From positions 1,399,650 through 1,463,649 of the forward strand of contig JALPQD010000413.1 in assembly GCA_023101885.1 (NCBI GenBank): a stretch of 64,000 nt of DNA. Reading direction: 5' to 3'. The notes beneath the pieces are model-generated. The model saw only the letters and a list, made by a program, of their open reading frames with translations. It was not told the DNA's origin and did no database searches. The DNA is from Typhlomys cinereus. Taxonomy: Eukaryota; Chordata; Mammalia; Rodentia; Platacanthomyidae. Both the position numbers and the translations under genes were made by a program. Below, piece by piece: positions 47,501 to 56,532 of this stretch (the stretch's first letter is position 1; each line of letters opens with the position of its first letter).

Positions 47501-48762
47501 TGCAGTTCTTTGAATTGAGAGGCATCCTCTAAAACATAAGTGGAGTGAGTTTTTCACCTCAAAGAAAACAGCTGAGGGCCAACAAGATGGCTCAGGTAAA
47601 GACACCTGCCACCAAACGCAGCAGTTTGGGTTCACTTCCTAGAACTCAGCGTGGTGGAAGGTGAGAACCAACTTCCAAAGTTGTCCTCTGCCCTTCACAT
47701 GCGTGCTATGGCACGTGTGTACTCGGGTATACACATGCTGATAAATAAATGAAAAATGAAACAGCTGACAGGATTTAATTTGGAAAACTTTGAGCTGGGG
47801 ATGTTACTGGGTGGTAGAGCGCTGTCCAGCATGAATGAGGCACTAAGTGTAAGCATTGTATATCTGCTGTTTGACAACTTCCTGGTACCTAAAGACATTT
47901 GTAGAGATACTGGGCAGATATTAATATGTGACTTTAGGATGTCCTGTTGTGAAGTAGTTCAACATTTGGAAAATCTCCAGAATTCAGGAAAGTCTTTTCC
48001 AAGTGTTAGACATGCCGTGTGGTGAAAGATCTGAGTACAAAGTATGCATGGATGTTCAAGGAGGATAGCATCATAGGGTCATTGAGAAGGTCTCAGACTT
48101 CACTCTGCAAGCTAGATTTTAAGAAACAGGCATTGTTTGGAGTTTTATATTTAGACTCTGATGTTCGGATCTCACTGTAGAAGCAGACATTTAAGAAATG
48201 TAACCACCTTTGGGTGGTCTTTGCTGTGTTTTACTGATTGAGAGACGTGGTGGTGATGGTTTGTTTTTGAGTATTTTCCGTTTTTTCACCTAGAGTAGTA
48301 GCAAAAGCAAAACAAAAGGATAATCTTTTTTGTCTTGATGAAAAAAAAAATTATCAGGGACTGGGAATCTGGCCCCGTGGTAGAACGCTTGCCTAGGAAG
48401 GAAGGAAGGGAGAGAGGACAGGAGTGAGGATTAGCTCTCAAACCTTACAGCTGCCCACTGCTGACACACTTCTTTCTGCAAAGCTCTGCCTTCTTAAGGT
48501 TCCTTTAAGAGCCTTTCCAAACAGCGCCATCTGTTGGGAACAATTCACATTCCCATCATGATCTCCACCTACCTGCCCTAAGACTAACTGTCCCTAAGCC
48601 TGTTTAAGGCAGGGGCTGCTTGGTTGTGTGTGTCCTCATTCATCTGCTAAGGGAGCACATTCTGCAAAGCTGACGTGGCTTCTGCTCTTGTGACCTTTTT
48701 CAGGACCCAGTGATGATGGTGAGGAAGAGATGGAAGAAGACACGGTCACAAACGGCTCCTGA
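36732..48762 (+). CDS. SNRPA1: SNRPA1, U2 small nuclear ribonucleoprotein A', complete (nine coding exons)
   Basis: U2A' is a nuclear leucine-rich-repeat protein that, with U2B'' (SNRPB2), binds stem-loop IV of U2 snRNA and is part of the U2 snRNP that recognises the branch point. Exons join as 36732-36813, 38848-38995, 39899-39977, 43082-43128, 43379-43481, 43943-44022, 44417-44492, 45088-45181 and 48704-48762. Together they make 768 nt: 255 residues plus TGA. The protein starts MVKLTAELIEQAAQYTNAVR and ends EEEMEEDTVTNGS, as in human U2A' from memory and of the same length. The start has strong context (A at -3, G at +4). Leucine-rich repeats occupy about residues 20-125, the C-capping region about 126-160, then a basic linker and an acidic tail. 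All introns are GT-AG. Confidence 0.98.
36814..38847. repeat. SNRPA1 intron 1: CpG shoulder, minus-strand ID/B1 repeat, LTR fragment and SINE
   Basis: CpG-rich to about 37050. 37085-37290 is a minus-strand B1/ID composite (TTTTGAGACGGGGGCCGACA, GGAGATCGAACCCAGGGCTG). 37735-37915 is a minus-strand LTR fragment. 38525-38773 is a minus-strand tRNA-derived SINE (GGAATCATCCTGGATTGCTA, CCTGAGCCATCTCTCCAGCC). Confidence 0.7.
37735..37915 (-). repeat. LTR 3'-part fragment
   Basis: 'AGGATTAAGGTAGAGTTTAT', 'TAGAGAAGAGAAAGGTTGGA' and 'CATGGACTCCAGACGTGGAG' are nearly identical to minus-strand 54447-54530 and to the reverse complement of the LTR at 55475-55690. It therefore belongs to the same endogenous-retroviral LTR family. 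No coding region. Confidence 0.7.
38848..38995 (+). CDS. SNRPA1: SNRPA1 coding exon 2
   Basis: Acceptor TTTCACAG|GGTATA, donor ATATG|GTAAGT, 148 nt. It encodes residues 28-77 with repeats such as IDFSDNEIRKLDGFPLLRRL and TLLVNNNRI. The Cys-77 codon is split with exon 3. Confidence 0.98.
38996..39898. other. SNRPA1 intron 2
   Basis: AT-rich; no recognised repeat or gene. Confidence 0.5.
39899..39977 (+). CDS. SNRPA1: SNRPA1 coding exon 3
   Basis: Acceptor TATTTTAG|CCGTAT, donor GAACTG|GTAGGT, 79 nt ending in phase 0. It encodes residues 77-103, including LPCLTELILTNNSLVEL, a canonical leucine-rich repeat. Confidence 0.98.
39978..43081. repeat. SNRPA1 intron 3: B1 copies and LINE-like 3' end
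   Basis: 40890-41045 is a minus-strand B1 (CACTCAGGCTGGCCTAGAAC). 41370-42110 is a minus-strand LINE-like 3' end interrupted by (TG)n/(CT)n at 41493-41570 and a 20-nt T run near 41880. 42575-42722 is a plus-strand B1 with an A tail (TTCTCAGCACTTGGGAAGCA). The rest looks unique and AT-rich. Confidence 0.65.
43082..43128 (+). CDS. SNRPA1: SNRPA1 coding exon 4
   Basis: A 47-nt exon between CTTTACAG| and |GTATGG encodes GDLDPLASLKSLTYL (residues 104-118) plus part of S119. It was too short to stand out as an open frame. Its phase fits exons 3 and 5 exactly. Confidence 0.97.
43129..43378. other. SNRPA1 intron 4, short
   Basis: 250 nt, AT-rich, no recognised feature. Confidence 0.5.
43379..43481 (+). 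CDS. SNRPA1: SNRPA1 coding exon 5
   Basis: 103 nt between CTTGTAG| and |GTGAGT. It encodes residues 119-153, SILRNPVTNKKHYRLYVIYK and VPQVRVLDFQKVKLK, the capping segment of the repeat domain. Confidence 0.98.
43482..43942. other. SNRPA1 intron 5
   Basis: 461 nt, AT-rich, no recognised feature. Confidence 0.5.
43943..44022 (+). CDS. SNRPA1: SNRPA1 coding exon 6
   Basis: 80 nt between GCTGTAG| and |GTAAGA. It encodes residues 154-180, ERQEAEKMFKGKRGAQLAKD and IARRSK plus split T180. This is a charged helix after the repeats. Confidence 0.98.
44023..45087. other. SNRPA1 introns 6 and 7 around exon 7
   Basis: Outside exon 7 (44417-44492) the sequence is AT-rich and shows no recognised repeat. 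Confidence 0.5.
44417..44492 (+). CDS. SNRPA1: SNRPA1 coding exon 7
   Basis: 76 nt between TTCCAAG| and |GTAATA. It encodes residues 180-205, FNPGAGLPTDKKKGGPSPGD followed by VEAIK, a low-complexity basic linker. Confidence 0.98.
45088..45181 (+). CDS. SNRPA1: SNRPA1 coding exon 8
   Basis: 94 nt between GTGCTCCAG| and |GTCAGA. It encodes residues 206-236, NAIANASTLAEVERLKGLLQ and SGQIPGRERRS, plus one base of G237. The donor GTCAGA is weak (C at +3). Reading on into the intron would add about 25 codons before a stop at 45262. Confidence 0.97.
45210..45340 (+). repeat. B1-like tail fragment in SNRPA1 intron 8
   Basis: 'AGCAAGTTCCAGACCAGATG' and 'GAGACCCTGTCACAAAACCA' match the second half of a B1 element. 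A purine-rich GGAGGAAAGG stretch follows. Confidence 0.55.
45569..46547 (-). mobile_element. LINE-like 5'-truncated insertion (979 bp) in SNRPA1 intron 8
   Basis: The element starts on the plus strand with a poly(T) run. A polypyrimidine tract follows (45630-45690, the complement of a G-rich polypurine tract). The sequence then matches, in reverse complement, the element at 31670-32143 and continues about 500 bp further. Flanks AAAATCTTTATTTCTTT (45552-45568) and AAAATCTCTATTTCTTT (46548-46564) match at 16 of 17 positions. No intact coding frame was seen. Inferred LINE-1-like 3' end. Confidence 0.8.
46565..48703. repeat. Rest of SNRPA1 intron 8: SINEs and unclassified repeat
   Basis: 47580-47756 is a plus-strand B2-superfamily SINE (CAACAAGATGGCTCAGGTAA, AGTTGTCCTCTGCCCTTCAC). 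An ID-like head is at 47797-47850 (GGTGGTAGAGCGCTG). 48450-48590 is a fragment of the unclassified repeat also present at 33340-33780. The remainder is unremarkable. Confidence 0.6.
48704..48762 (+). CDS. SNRPA1: SNRPA1 coding exon 9 and stop
   Basis: Acceptor TTTTTCAG|GACCCA. It encodes GPSDDGEEEMEEDTVTNGS (residues 237-255) and TGA at 48760-48762. It supplies the acidic tail. The preceding intron is the longest in the gene (3.5 kb). Confidence 0.98.
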
Positions 48763-48970
48763 GCATGCGACAGGTGTAAAATGTAGGCCTTCGTGGGACA
48801 AGTCTTGCTTGTGGAGCAGGGAGAACAGCCTTGCTTGTGTTAGCAAAGTGGAATATGTCAGCATCGTGGAATGCTTAAAACTGCTGCTGGTGATTTTTTA
48901 ATATAAACCGTGAAATATAAATGTCAGTTTTTTACAAATGGTAAAATAAAGGCCACTTACTGTGCTGCCA
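48763..48970 (+). other. SNRPA1: SNRPA1 3' UTR
   Basis: About 200 nt, ending after AATAAA at 48945-48950. Cleavage is expected around 48965-48975, followed by T/G-rich sequence (TTTTGTGCGTTTCCGTGTGT). Confidence 0.85.
48945..48950 (+). terminator. SNRPA1: SNRPA1 poly(A) signal AATAAA
   Basis: Canonical hexamer with a GU-rich element just downstream, 183 nt after the stop codon. Confidence 0.85.
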
Positions 48971-49035
48971 TTTTGTGCGTTTCCGTGTGTTTGCATCAGG
49001 TGTAGGGATACATTTAAGTTAAAAATGTGGACATG

Positions 49036-49260
49036 ATGTCTTAGTTTCCTGTTGTTGTGGTGAAATACCCTGACAAAAGCAACTTAAGAGAGAAAAGGAT
49101 TTTTGTGGCTCACAGTTCAAGGTGAAAGTCAAGGCAGTGGGATTTGAAGCAGCTGGACAAATGGCATCTGTGGCCAGGATCCTAGTCCACAGTGGGCGAG
49201 TCTTCCCACCTCCATTAATGTAGTCAGGATAACCCCTCGCAGAGTGCCCATAGGCCATTC
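49036..49260 (+). repeat. Unclassified rodent interspersed repeat
   Basis: 'TTAGTTTCCTGTTGTTGTGG' and 'GACAAAAGCAACTTAAGAGA' followed by 'TTTGTGGCTCACAGTTCAAG' are landmarks of a very common rodent repeat start. It lies directly downstream of SNRPA1. Confidence 0.55.
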
Positions 49261-50040
49261 TCCCAGGTGACTCTAGATCTCAGCAGGTGGACAGTTGACA
49301 TGTGTATGTTTTCAAATTGTTTATAAAGGTAGGTAGAATAGGATTTACACAAACCAGCATCCTTTTTAATTAAACCTGTAACACATGTTCTCTGAGCTTC
49401 ACAGGGAGAGTTGATACAGGTATCCTGGTTAGCACTGAGCAAATCAGCAGTCAGTCTCAGCACTTTGGCCATCTATGACTATATTAATCACTACCACTGC
49501 ATAAATTTCTCTACTAGCACGAATAAATCTATAGGTATAAATACTTCAAAGGCACTTTGACAATGTTATGTCTAAACTACAGTAGTACTAAGGGATTTTG
49601 ACCATATTTACAGTCCCAGGTATGAACTCCCTCCAGGGAGCAGGCTTCAAATTCAGTCAAAAGGCAGTTGGTTACCATGATAGTCATGCCACTCCTGTAT
49701 CAGTGGACATAACTTGCCCTCTGGAGCCAACACTGGGTCAGACTGTCGATGGGTGTCTTCATGCAGCCCGCACAGCACCGTTGGCAGTGTGACAGCGGTG
49801 CCACAGGGAGGAAGCTCTGGTCAGTGCCAGCCTGATTCTGTATCTGAAGGATGCGGTATTTTCAGCAATGAAGTCTTGCCATCTAGTTATAGTTGACAAC
49901 CAAGAGCTGGTCGACAGCCAGTGTTTGGGAACCTCTGGAGTCAGTAACTCTTAGGTAGGTTTTCTGTACACCTAACACTGAGATTTCTATCTGGCTTGTG
50001 GGAGCAGCATTGTCCACCCATGCAGGACACATCATTCAAA
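49261..50040. other. Intergenic sequence downstream of SNRPA1
   Basis: No gene or repeat recognised. Confidence 0.4.
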
Positions 50041-50910
50041 TTCTCTTTATTATTATTAGTTTACAAAACTTTTCATATATCCTTAGTCTTGGTTAACCCA
50101 CCTCCTCTCCCCTATCCCACCCCATCCCTGCTTAAACCTTAAAATCTCTGGTATAACCAACCCCCTCTACTATCATGGCATATGTTCTATTCCTTACCCC
50201 ATTAAGGACTTTTCCCTCCTATCCCTAGACCCCAGGGGTCCTTTCTGACTTCCAGACCTCTGTAGACACCCTAAGTTAAACAAAAAAATCTAAAATCTCG
50301 AACCTAGGAAGGACCTGCATTTAAGAGAATGTGTGGTTTTTCTGGGAACTCATCATTTTCAACATACAGTTTTGCTTAGCATGAGGTTCATTTGCATTAA
50401 CTTCTGTCAAATTACAGCAAACTTTTATATAACGAATGTTTCCTGGAACTTCATTAAGTTAGTGATCTGAATTTGTGTGTGTGTGTGTGTGTGTGTGCAC
50501 GTGCACCAGAGGGCACTTGACTAAAGAGCCCCAAAGATAACATTAGGAATCATCCTGGATTGCTCTACCTCCTTACTGCTTTGCTTTCTGGAAGTTTCAC
50601 AGGCTCTGCCTTATAGAGCTGGAATTACAATCTGTTGCCATTTCTGTCCCACATTTTTTATTTGGATCTGAGGATCTGAGTTCAGGTTATTTTGCTTGCT
50701 AGGCAAAGGCTTTAGCCACGGAGCCATTTCCCCAGCCTTTGAGGGTTTTTCTTTTTCTTTTTTTTTTCTTTTTTTTTTTTGTAATGTCTTCTCTAGGCCA
50801 GGTTGGCCTCCAACATGAAATGTAACTAAAGCTGGCCTTGAATTCCTGATCATCCTGCCTTTACCTTCCAAGAACTGAGATTATATATGTGTGCTGCCAC
50901 ACCTAGACCT
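50041..50910 (-). repeat. LINE-like end, tRNA-derived SINE and B1 in series
   Basis: 50041-50400 is minus-strand LINE-like sequence (GACCTGCATTTAAGAGAATG, then TGTGGTTTTTCTGGGAACTC, which recalls rodent LINE-1 3' ends). 50470-50742 is a minus-strand SINE with a (TG)n end. 50743-50910 is a minus-strand B1 with a T-rich end. Confidence 0.65.
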
Positions 50911-51002
50911 GAGTGTTATTTTTGTACTATTTGTATCTAGTTGTGTTTATGGGTATACTTAATAATCTAGGGTCACATCTAGAATCTATAAGAATGTCAG
51001 TG

Positions 51003-51785
51003 GAGGGTCTGAGAGGTGATTCAGTATGTAAAGGTGCTTAGTCCTGAGGACCTGAGTTCCATTCCTAGAACCCACTTAAAGGTGGAAGCAAAAGAACAGA
51101 TTCCACATAGTTGTCCTCTGACCATCATGTTTTCTCCCACATACACCAAAACAGGACAACTGTATATTTCTTCTTTAAGTTTTTTGACAGTTATTGTTTT
51201 AAAAATTGTCAGTGGAAAGGCATAGGGCTTTCCATTCATGTTTGACCAACTCTATCATTCTATTTCCCCTCCCCAGATATTCTGTCATCCACACCCTCAA
51301 TCTCATCTGCTGCTTCTCATTTCCTGAAAAGACAAGGCTTGGCAGTTTGCCAGCACTATAATAATACCACTGAGTAAACCACCTCAAAATTCAGTTTCAG
51401 ACAATTGCCACAACTTATTCTCACACCTGACTTTATTGCTTTTATAAAAGATAGCATATATTAACTATACATGATGATAATTTCATTATGACATTTTCCT
51501 ATGTGTATATGTTCCTGCTATATTCATGTATCACCCTCTTCCTACCTGTTACCCTTTTTGTCCTCCCACTGATCCTTTTCCTCTGCCTGGTGAGCCACCT
51601 TCTACTTTCTGCCTTTAATTTATTTGGAGAGAGACAGGACAGCAGGTGCATATGGGCAAGTAGAAATCAAGAACAACTTTTAGAATTCAGTTCTCTCCTT
51701 CCACCATGTGGACTTCAGGGGATGGAGCTCAGGTTGCCGGATTTGGGAGCAGGCAGGCGCCTTACTTGCTGAACTGGCCCCCTTT
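51003..51785. repeat. SINE fragments and LINE-like sequence
   Basis: 51003-51150 is a plus-strand B2-superfamily SINE (GAGGACCTGAGTTCCATTCC). 51470-51600 is LINE-like (TTATGACATTTTCCTATGTG). 51600-51785 is a minus-strand rodent SINE (TCTCCTTCCACCATGTGGAC, TTACTTGCTGAACTGGCCCC). Confidence 0.5.
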
Positions 51786-52621
51786 TGCCTTCATGTCTTT
51801 ATTTTTTGATGACTCGGTGGGTTTCCTTAGGGTTGCTTGGCAGAGCATGAAGGTTGGCTTACAGGAGCATGGGTCCCTTACCAGTGGCTGTAACATGGAA
51901 GAAAGTGCCTTGCCATCTAGCAGTCTTTTAACTGCATATAAATAAATCCTCAAAGAGATATGGAGTCCCACCAACCCGTCCCTGCTGCAGGGCAGGGCCC
52001 AATCTTGTGCAAGTAAACACGCACAGCTACCATGACATCTGAATTAACTAGGATAACCTGGTTTCTATGCCTCATTCTTGAGCAAGTCAACAATCCAGCA
52101 TTCAAAACTGACACACTTATTTCTGCCCACTTGCTATTAGCCAAAGCAAGCCACCTGGTCTCACGCAACAGATGAGGACAGTCACTCAGCCTGAGCAATG
52201 TGACAAACATATGGCTCCAAAAAGAGAAGGATCAGAGCCAGTCTACACAGAAATCAGGTCCACCTTTGTCCTGCTCTGGCAAATAACACTTGAGCTGTTA
52301 AAGGGCTGCAACTTCAGGAGTCTAGACCAGCAATCAGCTAATTAAAGGGGCAAAGGTAATACAGCTGGCAGGAAGAAGAATAACTTTTACCAATGAGAAC
52401 ACAAGGGCAGTATGCCAGGAACTAAAGTGAGCGCCAACACTGATGCACTCCATTCAAAATTTATTAAGTTCCAGTTGCATATTCATTATATTGTACATAT
52501 AGATGTGTGTGCACACACACTATAGCGTCCTATAGTTTATAGTTACTTTATACATTTTTAATGTTATTCCCTGTTAGATCATTGGTACTAGCTATTTGGT
52601 ACTAGTTTCCATTTTATATTG
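51786..52621. other. Intergenic sequence, probably old repeat
   Basis: 51800-52215 has the look of an interspersed repeat but I cannot name it. 52216-52621 shows nothing recognisable apart from a short CA-rich stretch near 52506-52525. Confidence 0.35.
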
Positions 52622-52905
52622 CAAAATTTATGTATGTGTAGGTGTGTACATGTGCATCTCTGTAGGTATGTGGGTGTGTGTAGAAGAGGGCACTGTGAGT
52701 GCCTGTGGAAGGCCAAGGGTGATTTTTGAGAATCATCTTGGATGCTCCACCTTCTTATTGCTTTGCTTTGGGGTTTCCTAGGCGCCACCTGGGGCTGGAA
52801 TTACAGGCCTTCACCAGCATTTTCACATGGGATCTGGTATCTGAACTCAGGTCCTTTTGCTTGTGAGGCAAAGGCTCAAACCCTGAGCCATTTCTCCAGC
52901 CCCCC
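52622..52905 (-). repeat. Older tRNA-derived SINE
   Basis: TG-rich start, body 'GAGAATCATCTTGGATGCTC' and 'TGCTTTGCTTTGGGGTTTCC', then the reverse-complemented head 'CCTGAGCCATTTCTCCAGCC'. Confidence 0.85.
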
Positions 52906-52992
52906 CCCAAAGTATTTTTAAATGTTTATTAATATTGTGTGTATGATGTGTGTGGGTGCATGTGTTGCGGCACAGGTGTAAAGGTCTGAGTT

Positions 52993-53794
52993 AGGCAGTT
53001 TTAGAGCACCCATGCAAGGAAGGTCTTTGAAGGTTATCCCCCACTGCCATGATTATCATGAATGGACACCCTATTAATCTGGAGGAACTGGCTCTAATTC
53101 TTCACAGAGGGAAGATCCACAACTTCCTCCAATCCTCTGTTCATGAAAGGATTTGGAGATGAGCTCTCCATTATAAATAAGCTCTACCTCAAGGTCAGTC
53201 ACAAGATCAACTGGATTGGACCTGATATAAATAGACCAATGAGATGTAGAGGATCAAAAGCTCCAATCAAGTTTGCAGAAACTGGAGCTAACCAATGAGG
53301 AAAAGCCACTCTCCATCTCTTTCTCTTCCTTCTCCCCCACCTTCCTTCTCCCCTACCCCCAGCTGTCTAACTCTATAAGCACCCTTGACCCTGGCAGCCC
53401 TTGACCCTTGGTCCTCCGCAAGCTCCCTTCTGGTTTCCTGGCCCCTCATGGATTCCACGTCTGGGAGTCAGAGAGTTCCTTTTCTGGCTTTCTCTCTTTG
53501 GCCCCTCACATACTCCATGCCGGAGTTCTTAGCTCTGTTGCTCCTCATGGACCTGATGTGTGAGTTGTTCTTTCTTTCCTCTAACAAAATCTCTGAATCC
53601 TCTCACGCTGCTCTCCTGCTTCAATCCCCAGACACAGATGGCAGCATTTTGGCATAGGGCATCAGATGGCGCTCTTGCCCTTCTTGGAATCCATGTCCAT
53701 GAGTTCTTTTCCTTCCTCTAATAAACTCTGCCTTAATCCTCTCATTGTGTTCTGGTTTCAATCTTTTGACTCCCAAACACAAGAACCCATACAT
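52993..53794 (+). repeat. Solo LTR, copy 1, with internal duplication
   Basis: It shares its start 'GGCAGTTTTAG' and later blocks ('ACAAGATCAACTG', 'AGACCAATGAGAT', 'GGAGCTAACCAATGAG') with the copy at 56026. Promoter-like CCAAT motifs precede a TATA-like TATAAG (53374). AATAAA is at 53720-53725 and the end is near CACAAGAACCCATAC. The region before the poly(A) signal seems repeated (53560-53615 versus 53690-53740). No retroviral coding sequence is attached. I read it as a solo long terminal repeat of an endogenous retrovirus-like element. Confidence 0.7.
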
Positions 53795-53914
53795 AACTTC
53801 CCCTGCAACAGGAGGAAGTCTTTCTGGAGTAGGTTTTCTCCTTTCATCTGTTTATATGGATTCCACTATACCATCTCACCAGCTTTGAAAGACTCCTTTT
53901 TTATCAGCACTATT

Positions 53915-54103
53915 CATTAGGAATCATCTGGATTATTCTACCTTCTTATTGCTTTGCTCTGGTGTTTCATTAAGTTCCAAGGCTGACATTACAGGCCACC
54001 ACTATATCCGTTCAGAATTTTTATGTGGGATCTGAGATTTGGACTCAGGTCCTTTTGCCTAGAAGGCAAAGGTTCTAAACCCTGAGCCATCACTCCAGAC
54101 CTC
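53915..54103 (-). repeat. Truncated tRNA-derived SINE
   Basis: It starts inside the body ('GGAATCATCTGGATTATTCT', 'TGCTTTGCTCTGGTGTTTCA') and keeps the reverse-complemented head ('CCTGAGCCATCACTCCAGAC'). It lacks the CA tail. Confidence 0.75.
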
Positions 54104-54381
54104 ATTTGACATTTTCATACATGTATGTCCTATACTTTTGATCATATCCATCCTGCTTTTTAATGAAATTAAACGTTGAATTCCATTTGTGATCATGATC
54201 AGAAATGATTGTAGGATTCTGGATGAACAGGTAAAAAGCAATTCTTCCCTGTTAGGTCATCCGGAAGGGGAAATGACTCTGACCATGTGTGGGTGTCACG
54301 TGGAGGACCAAGAGTAAACAGAAACTGACTCCAGAGAAGAGACTTATTTGGACAGTTTATTTGGAGTTGAGGTCCTGGTGA

Positions 54382-54535
54382 GTGATGCAGGGACAGGAAT
54401 CAACCGTCCCAATGCTGTAGGGTTCTTGTGTTCCAGAACACATGTAGAGGATTAGGGTAGAGTTTATTAGAGGAGAGAAAGGTTGGGATTCATGGACTCC
54501 AGACATGGAGTGCCATGAGGGGGTAGGGCGCCGAA
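54382..54535 (-). repeat. LTR 3'-part fragment, minus strand
   Basis: It is the reverse complement of the 3' part of the LTR at 55475, including sequence past the LTR end ('GCAGGGACAGGAATCAACCG'). The minus-strand poly(A)-signal region lies at about 54470-54480. It forms an inverted pair with 55475-55735. Confidence 0.7.
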
Positions 54536-54837
54536 GATAGCTGCCAGGGACATCTAGACAAGCCCGGGGAAACTGGCCTTTTCTCTTTGGTTAACTCCCA
54601 TTGGGGCCCAACTCAGTTGCTCCTGGGCCCATGTGGGCTAGAAATCAAGTTGTTTGTTTGCTATGGAGAGCTCATCTCCATAATCTTCATAGGGAAGTTG
54701 GCTATCTTATCTCTGGGAGGATTGGAGTCAGTGCCCCAGCAGGGGTGTTCCTTCAGGGTTATTCCAGCAGTGGGGGGATGACCTTCAGGAATTCCAAAGA
54801 CCTTCAAAGACCTTGAGAGACCCATCCCAGCATAGCT

Positions 54838-55290
54838 GCTCTAATCCTGCCTTAAGACCATGGGAACCATACTTTAGCCTTAAGGTGAGAAAGCACTGTT
54901 GGCCACAGTCACCATTTTGTGAAACATCTACCTCAGCCAGTGGCCATATTGTAAAGACCACACCGCCAGTCTTGACTGCCCCACTTCCTAGTAACTCCTC
55001 AGCAACTCCTTAGTAACACCAGAGACTATAAAAGAATATGACCCCACCCAGGTTCTCTCCTACTCTCCTATTCTGCTCTCCAGCTTCTCCCCTTGCCAAG
55101 TCATGGCAGTTCTCTCCCTACCTTCTCTGACCTTATGTTATCTCTTCTGTTCTAATGCTCTCCCATCTTAAGACAAAACAATGGCTCCCTTAGCCACCAG
55201 GTCCCCAACTCTAAATAAACTATTTCTCATGTTTCTTCATTGGGTCACTTTCTTTATTCATGGAACCGCATGGCTCCCACACACTGTCAG
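54838..55290 (+). repeat. A second type of LTR
   Basis: TATAAA at 55027-55032 is followed about 180 nt later by AATAAA at 55214-55219, with pyrimidine-rich sequence between and 'TTTCTTCATTGGGTCACTTT' after it. This is typical promoter-to-poly(A) LTR layout. The sequence differs from the LTR family at 52993 and 56026. No coding sequence. Confidence 0.55.
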
Positions 55291-55474
55291 AATTGCCCTC
55301 CATTCCTCTCCCAGCCAACCTAACAAGCATTAGAATGGAAGAGACAGAGAGACTGAAGAGTTTGGAAAGCAGAAGAGAGAGACCCTGGGTGGGATTAAAA
55401 TCTTTTACAATCTTTGGTATTGCTAAGGATTTGCCTGGAGTTACTGAGGAATTACGAGTTTTTTCTAGCTTCAT

Positions 55475-55735
55475 GCCTGCTTCTCATGAATTCCCCGGGG
55501 CACCCTAGTCCCTCGTGGTACTTGTGTTACGAGTTCTTTCTGGCTTCTTGTTCCTCGCTCCTCATGGATTCAGTCCATGAGTTCCAACCTTTTTCTTTCT
55601 CTCCTCTAATAAACTCTACCTTAATCCTCTATACCTACTCTGGTTTCAATCTTCGATTCCGGAACACAAGAGCCCTACAACATTGGGACCGTCGATTCCT
55701 GTCCCTGCATCATTTGGTATCCCGGGTGGGACAGC
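55475..55735 (+). repeat. LTR 3' part with possible primer-binding site
   Basis: It matches the 3' third of the LTR at 56026 (CTCCTCTAATAAACTCTACC, CTCTGGTTTCAATCTTCGAT), with AATAAA at 55608-55613. Just after it, TTTGGTATCCCGGGTGGGAC (55712-55731) has the form of a tRNA primer-binding site. No gag, pol or env sequence follows. Confidence 0.6.
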
Positions 55736-55954
55736 CAAAAGACTGTTTTCCCTGCATCATTACTAGGGAAGTGGGGCTGTGAATGAAGATTGGAGATGAG
55801 ATCTTTACACAACGACTACCTGGCTAAGGAGACTGCGAAATGGCAAAGTCCCCCACTTAACCAGATGCATCACTTGCACTTTGTTATTTGCCAGTTGAGT
55901 TCCCTAGAAGTCAGAGCAAGTGAGAAATCCCCTTAAACCAAGAGTGCTGGCTAT

Positions 55955-56015
55955 GGTTGGGGATGTAATGCAGAGGTAGAGTGAGTGTAACCAGCCCAGT
56001 CGCCATCACCCAAAA
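55955..56015 (+). repeat. ID-like fragment
   Basis: 'GGTTGGGGATGTAATGCAGA' and 'GGTAGAGTGAGTG' resemble the ID/tRNA-Ala head. Confidence 0.5.
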
Positions 56016-56025
56016 ATTTTTAAAA

Positions 56026-56532
56026 AGGCAGTTTTAGGGCAGCTATGCTGCAATGGTCTCTAAAAATCTTCAAGATCATCCCCAGGAACATACCCTTTGC
56101 CAATTTCCCCCAATCCTCTATTTATGAAAGGATATTGAGATTAGTTCTCCATTGTAACTAAGTTTTACCATGAAGTCCCCCACAAGATCAACTGAGTTGA
56201 GTCCCAATATGAGCAGACCAATGAGATATAGAAGACCAAAAGCGCCCATCGGTTTTGCAGAAAATGGAGCTAACCAATGAGAAAAAGCCATATCCCTCAG
56301 GCCTATAAATAATCCTGGCAGTCACCTTAGGGCCTTGACCCTCATGGTACTCCATGTCTGGAGTCTGTGAGTTCTTAGCGGCTCTCTTACCCCTTGTAGA
56401 TTCGTGTCTGTGAGTTCTGTTCTTTCTCTCCTCTAATAATAAACTCTGCCTTACTCCTCTGTGCATGTTCTGGTTTCAATCTTTGACTCCCGATTATAAG
56501 AACCTGGACACAGTGACAGGGACCCTACATCA
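56026..56532 (+). repeat. Solo LTR, copy 2
   Basis: About 507 bp. Two CCAAT motifs (56217 and 56273 regions), TATAAA at 56304-56309 and AATAAA at 56438-56443 appear in the expected order. It ends near GACAGGGACCCTACATCA. The TATA box is better kept than in copy 1. It stands about 500 bp upstream of the SELENOS CpG island. No retroviral genes are attached. Confidence 0.72.

Noticed and set aside
52993..56532. An endogenous retrovirus with intact genes
   Set aside because: Only LTR-type sequence is visible; no gag, pol or env coding region was recognised between or beside the LTRs.
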